Below, piece after piece: positions 6,200 through 15,366 of a stretch of 64,000 nucleotides of DNA. The notes below the pieces were generated by a model. That model was given only the letters and a program-made list of their open reading frames with translations. It was not told the origin of the DNA and did no database searches. Origin of the DNA: Shewanella aestuarii (lineage in GTDB: Bacteria > Pseudomonadota > Gammaproteobacteria > Enterobacterales > Shewanellaceae). A program made the position numbers and the translations under genes. Each line of letters begins with the position of its first letter. Position 1 is the stretch's first letter. The stretch spans positions 1-64,000 of the forward strand of contig NZ_BMOT01000010.1 of assembly GCF_014647215.1 (NCBI RefSeq), given 5' to 3'.

Positions 6200-9100
6200 A
6201 TGTCGGCTAAACTGTTTAACCTTCCTATCAAGCTATCTCATGACTTATTGGCTAAGTTGTTTACTGCCACGCAAATGCAAAAAGCACAAAACTACTTAAT
6301 CCAAGGGCGAGTGCTAGAGGTTAGCGCCAGCCATGATAATCATAATATCGAAGCCTATACGCAAGGCGCGGCAGATGAGCCTTATCGCCAAGATATCAGT
6401 TTAGTGAATGTGAATCATAAAGTGATTATGCGCTCTTATTGTACTTGTCCTGTTAGACGAGACTGTAAGCATGTTGCCGCAGCGTTGCTGGCTTTAATTG
6501 ATAATAAGCCTGTGGAAGAACAGCGGGTTTCTCAATGGTTAACTCAGCTTACCCAATTAGATGGCTCTCATGTCAAACAGGATGATAATACGGTACCGGA
6601 TAGAATTATTTATTGTCTATCTAGCGATCCTCAAGGTGTATATGTTGAGCTAAAAAGTAGCAAACTGAATAAAAAAGGCCTTTATAATCGCGGCAGTAAG
6701 CAAATTATCAGTGATTTACGTCTGCATCTTCCTTGGTGGATAGGCCCAGAAGACAAACAAATTATTGGGTTACTGTTTGCTAATAACTTACAGGGAAACA
6801 AAGTTTATTTAGAGGGTGAAATTGGCTACCTAGCATTGATGAAAATGATGCAAGCTCAAGTGGCATTTTGGGAAGATAATCGTTTTCCTTTGGAAGAGTG
6901 CGCGGGTGTGGTACCTGAATTTATTTGGGCAGAGATGGATAAAAATCATACTCAGATGCAAATGACTATGCCAGGTTTAGAAAACTGGGAGTTTATCGCC
7001 ACTGAGCCGCCATTATTTATTGAGCTGGATTATTTGAAGTTGGGTTTAATTGATACCGATCTGTCAGTGGGGCGTTTAAGCCTGTTACAGAAAATGCCCC
7101 CAGTACCGAAAAGCAAACTTGATACCATTAGCCATGCACTGTTAAAGCATTTCCCATCAAAAATAGTACCGATCCCAAGTGAAATTGAATTTAAAGAGAT
7201 TAACCAAGCGGTAGAAACACGCCTGACCTTTGGGTTAATTAATCGCAGCGATAGCATCACTAAGCAACCGGCAATGCGAGTTGAATTTTGCTACGGCGAT
7301 GTTCGTTTTGATGCAAATGAGCAGTTTGAACGCATCAGTTTATTGAAAAAAGGCAATGTGCAGTATCAAGTCCATCGTCAAGTTGATGTCGAGCAGCAAC
7401 AGTTAGCGGTTCTGAACGAAATGGGTTTAACTCGGGTGGCCAGTGAGCTGGTGGATATGAGCCAGAATAAACGCTTCTTTTTAACTCAAGGCTTATTGCC
7501 CGATGCCATTATTGCTTGGTCTGAATTGTCGACTGAAGGCGCGGATGACCTTGTCGAGCGTGGATTTGTGGTACGTTTTGATAGTGATTTTGACCTTAAT
7601 ATCATTGATGCTGAGCTTGATGTCGATTTGGATGATGAAGATGAGTCTGGCTGGTTTTCATTGTCATTAAATGCCGATATTGATGGGCAACGTATTTCGT
7701 TATTGGCATTGGTAGCTCGATGGTTACAGCAGCATGGCGAACCCGATGACGAACAAGAGCTGATATTACCCAGCGATAACGGTCGGTTTATTAAGATTAA
7801 AGCTAAGTCGATTAAACCGCTTATTTCAGTGATCCAGGAGCTGTTTAATCGTAATTCATCCGATGCGATTCAAATTCCACGCAATCGTGCCCACTTGCTA
7901 AACGATCTTAGCGCCAGTGAAGTGCGTTTACTGAATGGGGAGCGTGTCCGATTACTTGCCAGTAAGCTGGCTTCTTTTAAGGGGATTACCCCCATCACTT
8001 TGCCTGACGGCCTCAATGCCACTTTGCGAGATTATCAGAAGCAGGGCGTTGATTGGTTGTGTTTTTTGAAAGAGTATCAGCTTGGCGGCATTTTGGCCGA
8101 TGACATGGGGCTGGGTAAAACCATTCAGGCGTTAGCTTTTTTATTGTATGTAAAACAACACACGCCGGTAAGCGAGCGCAAACCGAGTTTAATTATTTGT
8201 CCGACAAGTTTAGTGGGCAACTGGCAAAAAGAGGCTGAAAAGTTTACCCCAAGCCTTAAAGTGGTGGTGATCCATGGCAGCCAACGTCATCAGTGGTTAG
8301 CCAAGCTGGAAGAGTACGATGTAATAGTAACAACCTATCCGCTGATCATGCGAGATGAAGACATTTATCATGAACATGTTTTTGAGCACATTATATTAGA
8401 TGAAGCCCAGCAAATAAAAAATGCTCAGGCTAAAGTCACTCAGGTTATTAAAACCTTGAAAGCGCGCTTCAGGCTTTGCTTGTCAGGCACACCATTAGAG
8501 AACCATTTAGGTGAGTTAAAGTCGCTAATGGACTTTTGTTTACCAGGTTTACTGGGGCAACACACCTATTTTAATAAAGAGTTTCGTGGACCGATTGAGA
8601 AGCAAGCCGATCTTGAGAAATCAATGCTACTGAATCAACGTATCTCGCCGTTCATGTTAAGACGCACCAAAAAGCAAGTTGTGGCCGAATTACCCGAAAA
8701 AACGGAAATTATCCAATCACTTGAATTAGAAAAAGATCAACGTAACTTATACGAATCTATTCGCTTGGTGATGGAGAAAAAACTGCGCGAATTATTTGCT
8801 AAAAAAGGCGTGTCGAGCAGTCATATTGAGTTTTTAGATGCGCTGCTTAAACTGCGTCAAGCCTGTTGTGATCCTCGTTTGGTCAAACTTGAGCAAGCCC
8901 AAAAGGTTACAGACAATGCCAAGTTAAACTGGTTGGTGCAAAATTTGCCAGAAATGCTAGAAGAAGGCCGCAAAGTGCTTATTTTTAGTCAATTTACTTC
9001 AATGCTTACCCTTATCGAACAAGAGTTAACGACATTAAACATTCCGTTCAGTAAGTTAACCGGGCAAACAAAGCAGCGTCAAAGCCAAATAGATGCCTTT

Positions 9101-9418
9101 CAAGAAGGTGAAAATGCGGTGTTTTTAATTAGTTTGAAGGCGGGAGGCACCGGACTGAACTTAACGGCTGCGGATACTGTCATACATTATGACCCTTGGT
9201 GGAATCCTGCCGCTGAGCGTCAGGCAACTGACCGAGCATATCGTATAGGTCAGCAAAATCCGGTATTCGTTTATAAGCTTATTGCAGAGGGCACGGTTGA
9301 AGAGAAAATTCAGGCAATGCAGCAGCATAAGCAAGGTTTAGCGGATGCGATTTTGTCTGATGGACAACAAGGCCCGTGGAAAGGCAGTGCCGACGATCTA
9401 TTAGCCTTATTGAGCTAA
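6200..9418 (+). CDS. SWIM-domain SNF2-family DNA helicase/translocase
   Basis: A 1072-residue protein. A SWIM zinc finger lies near residues 80-95 (CTCPVRRDCKH, the CxCx(n)CxH pattern). A long middle region of unknown fold follows, with an acidic patch (DVDLDDEDE). The C-terminal half is a complete SNF2 motor: LADDMGLGKTIQAL (Walker A, motif I), LDEAQQIKNA (motif II, a DEAQ box), LSGTPLENHLGEL (III), SPFMLRRTKK, LIFSQFTSML, and AGGTGLNLTAADTVI with TDRAYRIGQ (V and VI). Such proteins translocate on DNA and may remodel protein-DNA complexes; the precise role is not known. The ribosome-binding site before ATG 6200 is poor. It stands alone, divergent from trmK. Confidence 0.85.
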   Translation: MSAKLFNLPIKLSHDLLAKLFTATQMQKAQNYLIQGRVLEVSASHDNHNIEAYTQGAADEPYRQDISLVNVNHKVIMRSYCTCPVRRDCKHVAAALLALIDNKPVEEQRVSQWLTQLTQLDGSHVKQDDNTVPDRIIYCLSSDPQGVYVELKSSKLNKKGLYNRGSKQIISDLRLHLPWWIGPEDKQIIGLLFANNLQGNKVYLEGEIGYLALMKMMQAQVAFWEDNRFPLEECAGVVPEFIWAEMDKNHTQMQMTMPGLENWEFIATEPPLFIELDYLKLGLIDTDLSVGRLSLLQKMPPVPKSKLDTISHALLKHFPSKIVPIPSEIEFKEINQAVETRLTFGLINRSDSITKQPAMRVEFCYGDVRFDANEQFERISLLKKGNVQYQVHRQVDVEQQQLAVLNEMGLTRVASELVDMSQNKRFFLTQGLLPDAIIAWSELSTEGADDLVERGFVVRFDSDFDLNIIDAELDVDLDDEDESGWFSLSLNADIDGQRISLLALVARWLQQHGEPDDEQELILPSDNGRFIKIKAKSIKPLISVIQELFNRNSSDAIQIPRNRAHLLNDLSASEVRLLNGERVRLLASKLASFKGITPITLPDGLNATLRDYQKQGVDWLCFLKEYQLGGILADDMGLGKTIQALAFLLYVKQHTPVSERKPSLIICPTSLVGNWQKEAEKFTPSLKVVVIHGSQRHQWLAKLEEYDVIVTTYPLIMRDEDIYHEHVFEHIILDEAQQIKNAQAKVTQVIKTLKARFRLCLSGTPLENHLGELKSLMDFCLPGLLGQHTYFNKEFRGPIEKQADLEKSMLLNQRISPFMLRRTKKQVVAELPEKTEIIQSLELEKDQRNLYESIRLVMEKKLRELFAKKGVSSSHIEFLDALLKLRQACCDPRLVKLEQAQKVTDNAKLNWLVQNLPEMLEEGRKVLIFSQFTSMLTLIEQELTTLNIPFSKLTGQTKQRQSQIDAFQEGENAVFLISLKAGGTGLNLTAADTVIHYDPWWNPAAERQATDRAYRIGQQNPVFVYKLIAEGTVEEKIQAMQQHKQGLADAILSDGQQGPWKGSADDLLALLS

Positions 9419-9769
9419 TTGCAACTAATCGGCGCGACAAGCTTATTACCAAGAGCTAACGTGCTAGTTGCATGGTTGCTGCATGGTTGCATAGTTGCAT
9501 AGTTGCGTAGTTGCGTAGTTGCGTAGTTGCACAGTTGCACTGTTGCATTGTTGTATAGTCGCTTAATACTTAGTCGTATTTTTGCTTTAGATGTCATAGT
9601 CACAGGTAAAGCTTAATTGAACAGGGTTCTACACTAGGGGATTTTTGCATTAATAAGCCCAGTGCTGAATCAAACCTGCTTAGCTTATTTTTATCAAGTT
9701 GAGACGCTGAAAAATGTCATCACGCCTACTTTTATGCGGTTAAATGTATGCGGTTGATAGGAGCACAAT
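9419..9769. other. Intergenic region with octamer repeats
   Basis: About 350 bases. The first third carries a tandem octamer repeat (9465-9560). The remainder is AT-rich with no gene or clear site apart from the promoter expected for the lipoprotein at 9770. Confidence 0.6.
9465..9560 (+). repeat. Octamer tandem repeat (AGTTGCAT/AGTTGCGT)
   Basis: About eleven degenerate 8-bp units: AGTTGCAT, AGTTGCGT three times, AGTTGCAC twice, TGTTGCAT and variants. It begins about 45 bases after the SNF2 stop. A length not divisible by three and several different unit versions argue against a coding role. Confidence 0.9.
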
Positions 9770-10111
9770 ATGCAAAAATTAAAGAGTCAGTTGCTTAACA
9801 TAGCCTTGCCATGCAGTGTGTTGTTTTCAATGTTTTTATTCATGAGTGGTTGCGATAACTCTCTATCTCATCCGGAAATGGCCGAAGAGCAAGTTCGGCA
9901 GAAGATAGTGATTAATTGCTCTGAGGTGTGGTATCAGCAAGTTGAAAAACAATTACTTTCAGGTGATGGCCAAGGTCATGGGCCTGATTTAGGCAGTGAC
10001 GAATGGCAAAGTGTTATTGAGTTTAAGTTAGGAATAAGAGGCGATAAAACCGTGCCTCAGCGAAACACCGATGCCTGGTGCACTTTTATTGATGAGCGTT
10101 TACAGCACTAA
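9770..10111 (+). CDS. Small putative lipoprotein (unknown)
   Basis: A 113-residue protein with a hydrophobic leader ending in FLFMSGC, a lipobox with the modified Cys at about residue 28. The mature domain is charged and contains two further Cys (VINCSEVW and DAWCTF) that could form a disulfide. AGGAG lies about 8 bases before the ATG, which supports the start. No family is recognised. It is a single gene convergent with the Wzi-like gene, with a shared hairpin terminator between them. Confidence 0.7.
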   Translation: MQKLKSQLLNIALPCSVLFSMFLFMSGCDNSLSHPEMAEEQVRQKIVINCSEVWYQQVEKQLLSGDGQGHGPDLGSDEWQSVIEFKLGIRGDKTVPQRNTDAWCTFIDERLQH

Positions 10112-10114
10112 AAC

Positions 10115-10139
10115 CTTGCCTGCACAGGGTGCAGGCAAG
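10115..10139. terminator. Hairpin between convergent genes
   Basis: CTTGCCTGCAC pairs perfectly with GTGCAGGCAAG around AGG. On the minus strand it is followed by GGTTTTA, so it may serve the Wzi-like gene; it also lies just past the plus-strand lipoprotein gene. Confidence 0.6.
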
Positions 10140-10163
10140 ATAAAAGCGGCCTAAATTTGTGGC

Positions 10164-11633
10164 TTAAAAATCCCGTTGCCAACCTGCATAAATCGTTGTT
10201 TCCCATTGGCTGCTGTCCAGTGTTTGTGGGTACTGACTGTAGCCAATAGTGCCTCCCAGCTTTAGTTCTCCAGCAAACAATGGGCGATGATAGCTGCTAT
10301 CTAGCTGATAAACTCTTTCATATCTTCCCGGTGAAACAGGGTTGCCACCTATATCTGGATGACTGTCTGAGCCATCAACATTTAATCTTAGCCAACGTAA
10401 TTTAGTGGTCAAGGTTTGCTGATTATCCAGTTGGGTAATAGCCCCTATAACGAGTGTTTCTGAGTCATTGTCATAAGTGCTGCCTAAACTTCGACCGTAA
10501 TAACGATATCCAGACTTGTAAAAACCATGTTCATAAAGGCAGTTGTATATTTGAGGGTCTATGCCGCAGGCCACTTTGGTATCAGAGTATTCTAGAAAAA
10601 AGCGTGTTGACAGTTGCGTGATATAAAAATCGACACCGCCCATGTTAGCTGAGTTGATCAGTTTGTTTTTACCGTGATGATAATCTTCATGGGTACGTTC
10701 ATAATAAACACCGTAGGGGATACCAAACGCGGTATCTGACCACCTAAAATCATACCCTGCCAACATGTTTTCTTGGCCGTTTTCAATTTCACCTTCAGGC
10801 ATGCCGCCGTTGAATATGCCATCCCACCAGTCAGACAGGCTATTGCCGTAGCCATCGCCACCCCATTGCATGGTCCAAGATGCGCCAATTTCTAATTTTG
10901 ATATCGGGCGTAGTGTGCCTCTTGCGCCCCAATGGCGTGCATTAGCGACGTGACGCTCACTTTCCATTTGGCTGAAGCTAGTGGTAAATGTCCAAGGTCC
11001 AGCCCAGTTTAACCAAGGGGTTTCAAATGCTTGGCTATTGTTTCTTGAAAGGGTTATGCCGGGTAATGGTCGTGCATTATTTGTTTGAATTAACCCTGTG
11101 TCCCAGCTTGGCCCCCAGTATTTTTGCACTGCGCCAGCGGAGGCAATCCAATTTCCCAGCATTACCGCAGCAAAGCTGTCATCTAAACGACTGCTGTTGC
11201 CATCAATGGAGTCATGATGATAGCTGGCTGCGAGTCGGCCACTAAACCAATCTTGGGTGACTTCCACTTTAATCTCGGCTTGCGCTTTATCGCGGTAATC
11301 ATTGCCAAAGCCTATGAAGCGAGCGCGATCATTTGCACCATTAAAACCGGCAGAGATGTTCAGGTCTTGATGATCTTTACGATAAGCGGCAATGACCCTT
11401 TGATAGGCATCGGCTTGTGCGCTGGTTAATGAGGCGATATCTGAGTTATCGAGATCGTTTTTAATTCCAGCCCACATCAATGGATAAGTGGTAATGGGCT
11501 GAATTATGATGCCATTATCTGATAAAAGTTGTATGTCGGCGCGTAAAGATAGGTCGGTTGGTTCTATCCACCAGGCTGCTTGAAGGCTAAAGCTGGATAG
11601 TACAGCAATCCCTGCCAATGGTAATAACTTCAT
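10164..11633 (-). CDS. Wzi-family capsule-assembly outer-membrane protein
   Basis: A 489-residue protein with a signal peptide (MKLLPLAGIAVLSSFSLQA) followed at once by WWIEPTDLSLRADIQLLSDNG and PITTYPL, the N-terminal signature of Wzi-like outer-membrane proteins. The remainder has alternating aromatic beta strands and ends in Phe, as for a barrel. E. coli Wzi is a beta-barrel lectin that anchors group 1 capsule. No polymerase, flippase or glycosyltransferase gene lies nearby, so this copy is not in a capsule locus; it may anchor another surface polysaccharide. Four Cys or fewer are present in the middle region (VACGIDPQIYNCLYE). Confidence 0.8.
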   Translation of the reverse strand: MKLLPLAGIAVLSSFSLQAAWWIEPTDLSLRADIQLLSDNGIIIQPITTYPLMWAGIKNDLDNSDIASLTSAQADAYQRVIAAYRKDHQDLNISAGFNGANDRARFIGFGNDYRDKAQAEIKVEVTQDWFSGRLAASYHHDSIDGNSSRLDDSFAAVMLGNWIASAGAVQKYWGPSWDTGLIQTNNARPLPGITLSRNNSQAFETPWLNWAGPWTFTTSFSQMESERHVANARHWGARGTLRPISKLEIGASWTMQWGGDGYGNSLSDWWDGIFNGGMPEGEIENGQENMLAGYDFRWSDTAFGIPYGVYYERTHEDYHHGKNKLINSANMGGVDFYITQLSTRFFLEYSDTKVACGIDPQIYNCLYEHGFYKSGYRYYGRSLGSTYDNDSETLVIGAITQLDNQQTLTTKLRWLRLNVDGSDSHPDIGGNPVSPGRYERVYQLDSSYHRPLFAGELKLGGTIGYSQYPQTLDSSQWETTIYAGWQRDF

Positions 11634-11725
11634 TGATTTTCCTAATTGAACTTTAATGTTTTAACCTCAATATGACGGCCAAATGGCGATAATAAATGAC
11701 TTTTTCATATTGATCGTTTTGATGG

Positions 11726-12262
11726 CTATGTCTTGGTATTAATAGAATTGCTTTGGGCTGATTTTGTCGTTTCTGCATAGGTATTTAACATGGCAACCTG
11801 ATGGTTTTGAGCCATGCTATTTACGGTAAATGCGCGGGCATCTTCATTGTTCGATAGATAATATGCCGTTGCAGGTTTAATCGAATCGCTATTGCCAGAA
11901 GAAATATTGGCCATATCAGCATAGATTTGATATTTCATTTGGGCTTTTTTGTAGTGCACATAATTATCGAGCTTTTCATTGTCTTTAATGACCGGTTTGG
12001 TGGTTTCAATTGGGTTTTCAGGCGATGGATTAGCACTGACATCCACATCGGCAGTAGATTGAATTTTGGATTGTTCCGCAGCCAATAAAGAGTGAGCTTG
12101 AGGGCTAATAGAAACGCTCGTTAATGCCTTTTTAGCTGAGTTTATCGAATGTGCAGCATCGTGCGGTTGACCTTCTGCTCGCTCTACTTTTTGAGCAAGG
12201 TTAATGACACTTGAATGTGCATTTGCAGTAACAGATGAACTTTGAGTTGAAATGATATGCAT
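11726..12262 (-). CDS. Hypothetical protein, Ser/Ala/Asn-rich
   Basis: A 178-residue protein with no signal peptide, no membrane segment and no motif I recognise. It is rich in Ser, Ala, Asn, Gln and Thr, with an Ala/Lys-rich helical stretch (YVHYKKAQMKYQIYADMA) in the middle. ATG 12262 is chosen over the far upstream start because AAAGGTG precedes it at normal spacing; the longer version would add 22 residues. Composition recalls flagellar-associated or secreted proteins, but that is weak. It is a single gene. Confidence 0.6.
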   Translation of the reverse strand: MHIISTQSSSVTANAHSSVINLAQKVERAEGQPHDAAHSINSAKKALTSVSISPQAHSLLAAEQSKIQSTADVDVSANPSPENPIETTKPVIKDNEKLDNYVHYKKAQMKYQIYADMANISSGNSDSIKPATAYYLSNNEDARAFTVNSMAQNHQVAMLNTYAETTKSAQSNSINTKT

Positions 12263-12580
12263 TATGGGCACCTTTAATGTGAGATATATCGAGTGACTAG
12301 ACTGAACTCCGGCGATAATTTTAACCAAGTAATTCGTTAAGTCAGATTAAAAAATCACCTTATGGCTTGTTGCTAACGCTCTCTTTACAACTTAATTCCG
12401 CTGGCAATGTGATTATCACAATAATTCAACTTTTGTGTTATTTTGCTAAACATCTATACCCAGTGTGGCAGTTGCTGTTTTTACTGCGTCATTTAGAATA
12501 TTGACAGCACAAAGCCAAGTTTTGTAGTCAATGACGCTAAATGGCAGCACCACAAATCAGCACCACCAAGATAGGATTAA
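12263..12580. other. Divergent intergenic region
   Basis: About 320 bases between two divergent genes. The only clear pattern is the palindrome TGTGATTATCACA at 12408-12420 (half-sites of CRP type but only 3 bases apart instead of 6). No gene seen. Confidence 0.5.
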
Positions 12581-13111
12581 ATGAAGATAATTTTACTGAC
12601 CCATCAACGCGAGCGAGATAGAAAGACCAATACAGGCCAGCTGGTACTTGATGTGTTGGGAAGTGCCGCAAACCTTGTTATATGGGATAGAGTTAACCCA
12701 GATAGGGCACTGTTAAGTTTGATTGAACAGACAGCGGTGGGCTTGTTATTTCCTCACTCCGAGACAAATGAGATGGGCGAGGTAAGTGTTCCGTCGAGAA
12801 ACGTTTGTATTGATGAGAATAATAAAGCGGCACTGGCTGGATATGAGTACCTGATTATTATTGACGCCACATGGCAAGAAGCTCGCAAAATATACAATCG
12901 TAGTGCTTACTTACATTCTTTAGCAAAAGTCAGTTTGTCTGATTCGATGAAGTCTTGTTTTCAGCTTCGAAGAAACCAAATAGAAGGCGGATTGTGCACA
13001 GCAGAATGCGTTGGGTTGTTATTAACTTATTCAGGACAAGCGCGGTTCGCAGAACAATTACGCGATAAGTGGGAAAGTTTTAACCAGATAGGTGGAAATA
13101 TAACGGTTTGA
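12581..13111 (+). CDS. tapT: DTW-domain tRNA-uridine aminocarboxypropyltransferase
   Basis: A 176-residue protein of the DTW family. In E. coli the homologue TapT (YfiP) makes acp3U47 in tRNA from S-adenosylmethionine. Signatures: LTHQRERDRKTNTGQL near the start, LLFPHSE, IIDATWQEARKIYNRS (the D-T-W region, here DATW), and LRRNQIEGGLCTAECV, which lines the active site. The N-terminal zinc-binding Cys motif of E. coli TapT is not evident, so this is a shorter, single-domain version. The gene is monocistronic; the next genes are on the other strand. Confidence 0.8.
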   Translation: MKIILLTHQRERDRKTNTGQLVLDVLGSAANLVIWDRVNPDRALLSLIEQTAVGLLFPHSETNEMGEVSVPSRNVCIDENNKAALAGYEYLIIIDATWQEARKIYNRSAYLHSLAKVSLSDSMKSCFQLRRNQIEGGLCTAECVGLLLTYSGQARFAEQLRDKWESFNQIGGNITV

Positions 13112-13212
13112 AAACAAAACTGGGCAAGTCCCTGTGCCCAATTTTTAATCACAAGATAATTCATTTGTTAATATAATGTTAACAGTGGGTGTAATGCAAG
13201 ACCTTTACAAAA

Positions 13213-13245
13213 AAGCCGGTATCTTTTTTATAAAGATACCGGCTT
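13213..13245 (-). terminator. Terminator of the omcA-mtrCAB operon
   Basis: A 14-bp stem (AAGCCGGTATCTTT with AAAGATACCGGCTT) is followed on the minus strand by a run of T. It lies about 20 bases past the mtrB stop. It can also act on tapT transcripts from the other side. Confidence 0.85.
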
Positions 13246-13266
13246 GATAGAAGTTAAGCCTACGGG

Positions 13267-15354
13267 TTAGAGTTTGTAACTCATGCTTAGCATGACCATG
13301 TGTGCTGTATAGTCATGGCTATTGCTACCAAAACCAACCACATTCCATATTCCATCAGGGGCGATATCGTTTGCGGCATCATTATCTAAGTACTTTTCAA
13401 TTTTGTAGTCTAAACGTAGACCCATTTTGTCAGTAGCTTGATATTGTGCATACAGATTAACATTATGTACTTTGGCAAAGTAATCACCGTAATCGCCGGT
13501 AATACCTTGGCGAACCTGAGTATTACTATCAGAGTCAGAGTAGCTATAATCTAAGCCCAAACGTAAACGACTATCCATTAAGTTGTTGTAACTTAAGCCA
13601 GCTCCCATAACATCAATTTTGTCTTCAATTTCAGCTTGCCAAGTTGCAGAGGCAAAATTGCTGCTACCAGATTGATCTGAATTGATGGTTTGATGATTGT
13701 AGAAAGCATTAAACATAACATCTGCTGAGAACATATAGCTTAGATTTGCATCATAGCTGGTGTCTTTAGATTCAGTTAAGCCGATTTCGGTATTATTGTA
13801 GTCATCAAGTGCATAGCGAACACCAAAGTCGATGGTTAGCTCATCCATTGGGGTATGACTTACACGAGCTTCAATTTGACTTCTGTCTCTGTCAGCAAGG
13901 TAGTATTTACGCAGTAATTGATTTTGCTCTTTTGATGTCCATTCAGAGACTTCATAGTCTGAGCCGTCACGTTGGCCATAACTGCCTTTAACCCACATAT
14001 CCCAGTTTTCAAAACTGCTCACACGAATACGAGCCCAAAGGTTACTCTCATCAGTGATTTCACGATCTTGGTAGCTACGCTCATCCCGTTTAAACTGATA
14101 ACCGCCGTCTAATTTTAAACCGTAATTGATGCGGTAATCTGCGCCAAGTTTTGCTCTGTGTGAGGTGTGGTCGTATGGCGTATTATAAGCCACCTGACCA
14201 TTGACATTATTGATACTAATTTGGGTCCACTCTTCAACTTGAGTGTTGTTTTGGCGGTCGCTGTAATCGTAACTGCCATTAACTCTAAAGCTGCGACTAA
14301 TTTTAGTGACAGCCTTTAAGTTCATCCCTGTGAGATCAACACTTGCATCCAATGACTCAGCAGGCAGTTGATAGCCATAACCAGATGTAACAAACTCTTG
14401 GTCTTGGCTCATTTGACCGACCATTAATCGTCCTGAAACAGCAGTAACCGAGTCATTGAATTGTCCCATCAATGACACTGTGTGTGCTTCGTTATCAGGA
14501 TCGAGTGCCATATAACCCCGAGTTTGAGCACCAAACGTTGGGTTAAAGGCGTTATCATAACTCAGTTGATTATTAGCATTCTTAAATGATGAACCATTGT
14601 AATTTAAGCTAGTAAACCAATTGTCACCTTTTAATTTAATGCCTGCTTCTAAGGTATCGGTTGTGTAATCTACCGGCTCTGCAAGCATGATTGATTGATT
14701 AAAGAAGCTGCCTGAAGCTTGCTTAATCCCGGTTTTCTCTTCACGTTGAAAATTGACAAAGGTGGTGAAAAGCGATTCCGTTTGATATTCAAGCCCAAGA
14801 CCCGCGCGTTCACGGTTAAGTGACAATTCAAATGGATTCAGACTTGAATACAACATGGGCATTTGCGAACTAGCACCTGCGGTGACCCAATCGTCTGGTA
14901 AGGTTAAATCATTTCCACCCACACCTTGATAAGGGGTAAGGGCGGTATTTGATTTATAGCTGGCAAGTGAGCGATAGTTAAAATTAAGGTTATAAGTTCC
15001 TAACTTGCCCACATTAATATCGGCGCGACCATTGTCCATACCGATATCAGTGGCTTCGATATTTGCTCTATAGCCATTCTCGCCGCGGTATTGAATATCT
15101 GCATCGAGTTTGCCAGCAACTTCATTGGCGTTGTTAAACGCATTAGCCGATTTGATATCGTCTTCGCTGTTGTAACCGGCACCTATACCAATACTGCCCG
15201 TAGTGCCTGCTTCAACGGTACAGCCTTTACAAGACCATGCTGAAAATTTCACATTTTCAGTGTTAGCGTTGGCTAACCCATATCCGCCGGCCGTTGCCAT
15301 AAAACTGGCTGGAGCAAGCAGGGCTAGGGTAATTAAGTTTAATTTGTATTTCAT
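13267..15354 (-). CDS. mtrB: MtrB: outer-membrane barrel of the electron conduit
   Basis: A 695-residue MtrB/PioB-family protein. A signal peptide (cleavage near residue 22) is followed by the Cys42-x-x-Cys45 pair in SAWSCKGCTV, a hallmark of MtrB needed for function in S. oneidensis. The rest is a long series of alternating aromatic strands ending LSMSYKL, typical of a 26-strand barrel. It encloses MtrA and presents electrons to MtrC/OmcA at the surface. Last gene of the minus-strand operon, 12 bases after mtrA, and followed by a strong terminator. Length equals the usual MtrB (about 697). Very confident on family; orthology rests on resemblance and gene order. Confidence 0.95.
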   Translation of the reverse strand: MKYKLNLITLALLAPASFMATAGGYGLANANTENVKFSAWSCKGCTVEAGTTGSIGIGAGYNSEDDIKSANAFNNANEVAGKLDADIQYRGENGYRANIEATDIGMDNGRADINVGKLGTYNLNFNYRSLASYKSNTALTPYQGVGGNDLTLPDDWVTAGASSQMPMLYSSLNPFELSLNRERAGLGLEYQTESLFTTFVNFQREEKTGIKQASGSFFNQSIMLAEPVDYTTDTLEAGIKLKGDNWFTSLNYNGSSFKNANNQLSYDNAFNPTFGAQTRGYMALDPDNEAHTVSLMGQFNDSVTAVSGRLMVGQMSQDQEFVTSGYGYQLPAESLDASVDLTGMNLKAVTKISRSFRVNGSYDYSDRQNNTQVEEWTQISINNVNGQVAYNTPYDHTSHRAKLGADYRINYGLKLDGGYQFKRDERSYQDREITDESNLWARIRVSSFENWDMWVKGSYGQRDGSDYEVSEWTSKEQNQLLRKYYLADRDRSQIEARVSHTPMDELTIDFGVRYALDDYNNTEIGLTESKDTSYDANLSYMFSADVMFNAFYNHQTINSDQSGSSNFASATWQAEIEDKIDVMGAGLSYNNLMDSRLRLGLDYSYSDSDSNTQVRQGITGDYGDYFAKVHNVNLYAQYQATDKMGLRLDYKIEKYLDNDAANDIAPDGIWNVVGFGSNSHDYTAHMVMLSMSYKL

Positions 15355-15366
15355 AGTGTTAACTCC

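Noticed and set aside
9415-9603. Minus-strand frame with Asn-Tyr-Ala-Thr repeats
   Set aside because: It is only the translation of the octamer tandem repeat.
12408-12420. TGTGATTATCACA palindrome as a CRP site
   Set aside because: The half-sites are separated by 3 bases instead of 6, so it does not fit CRP. Another regulator is possible but unsupported.
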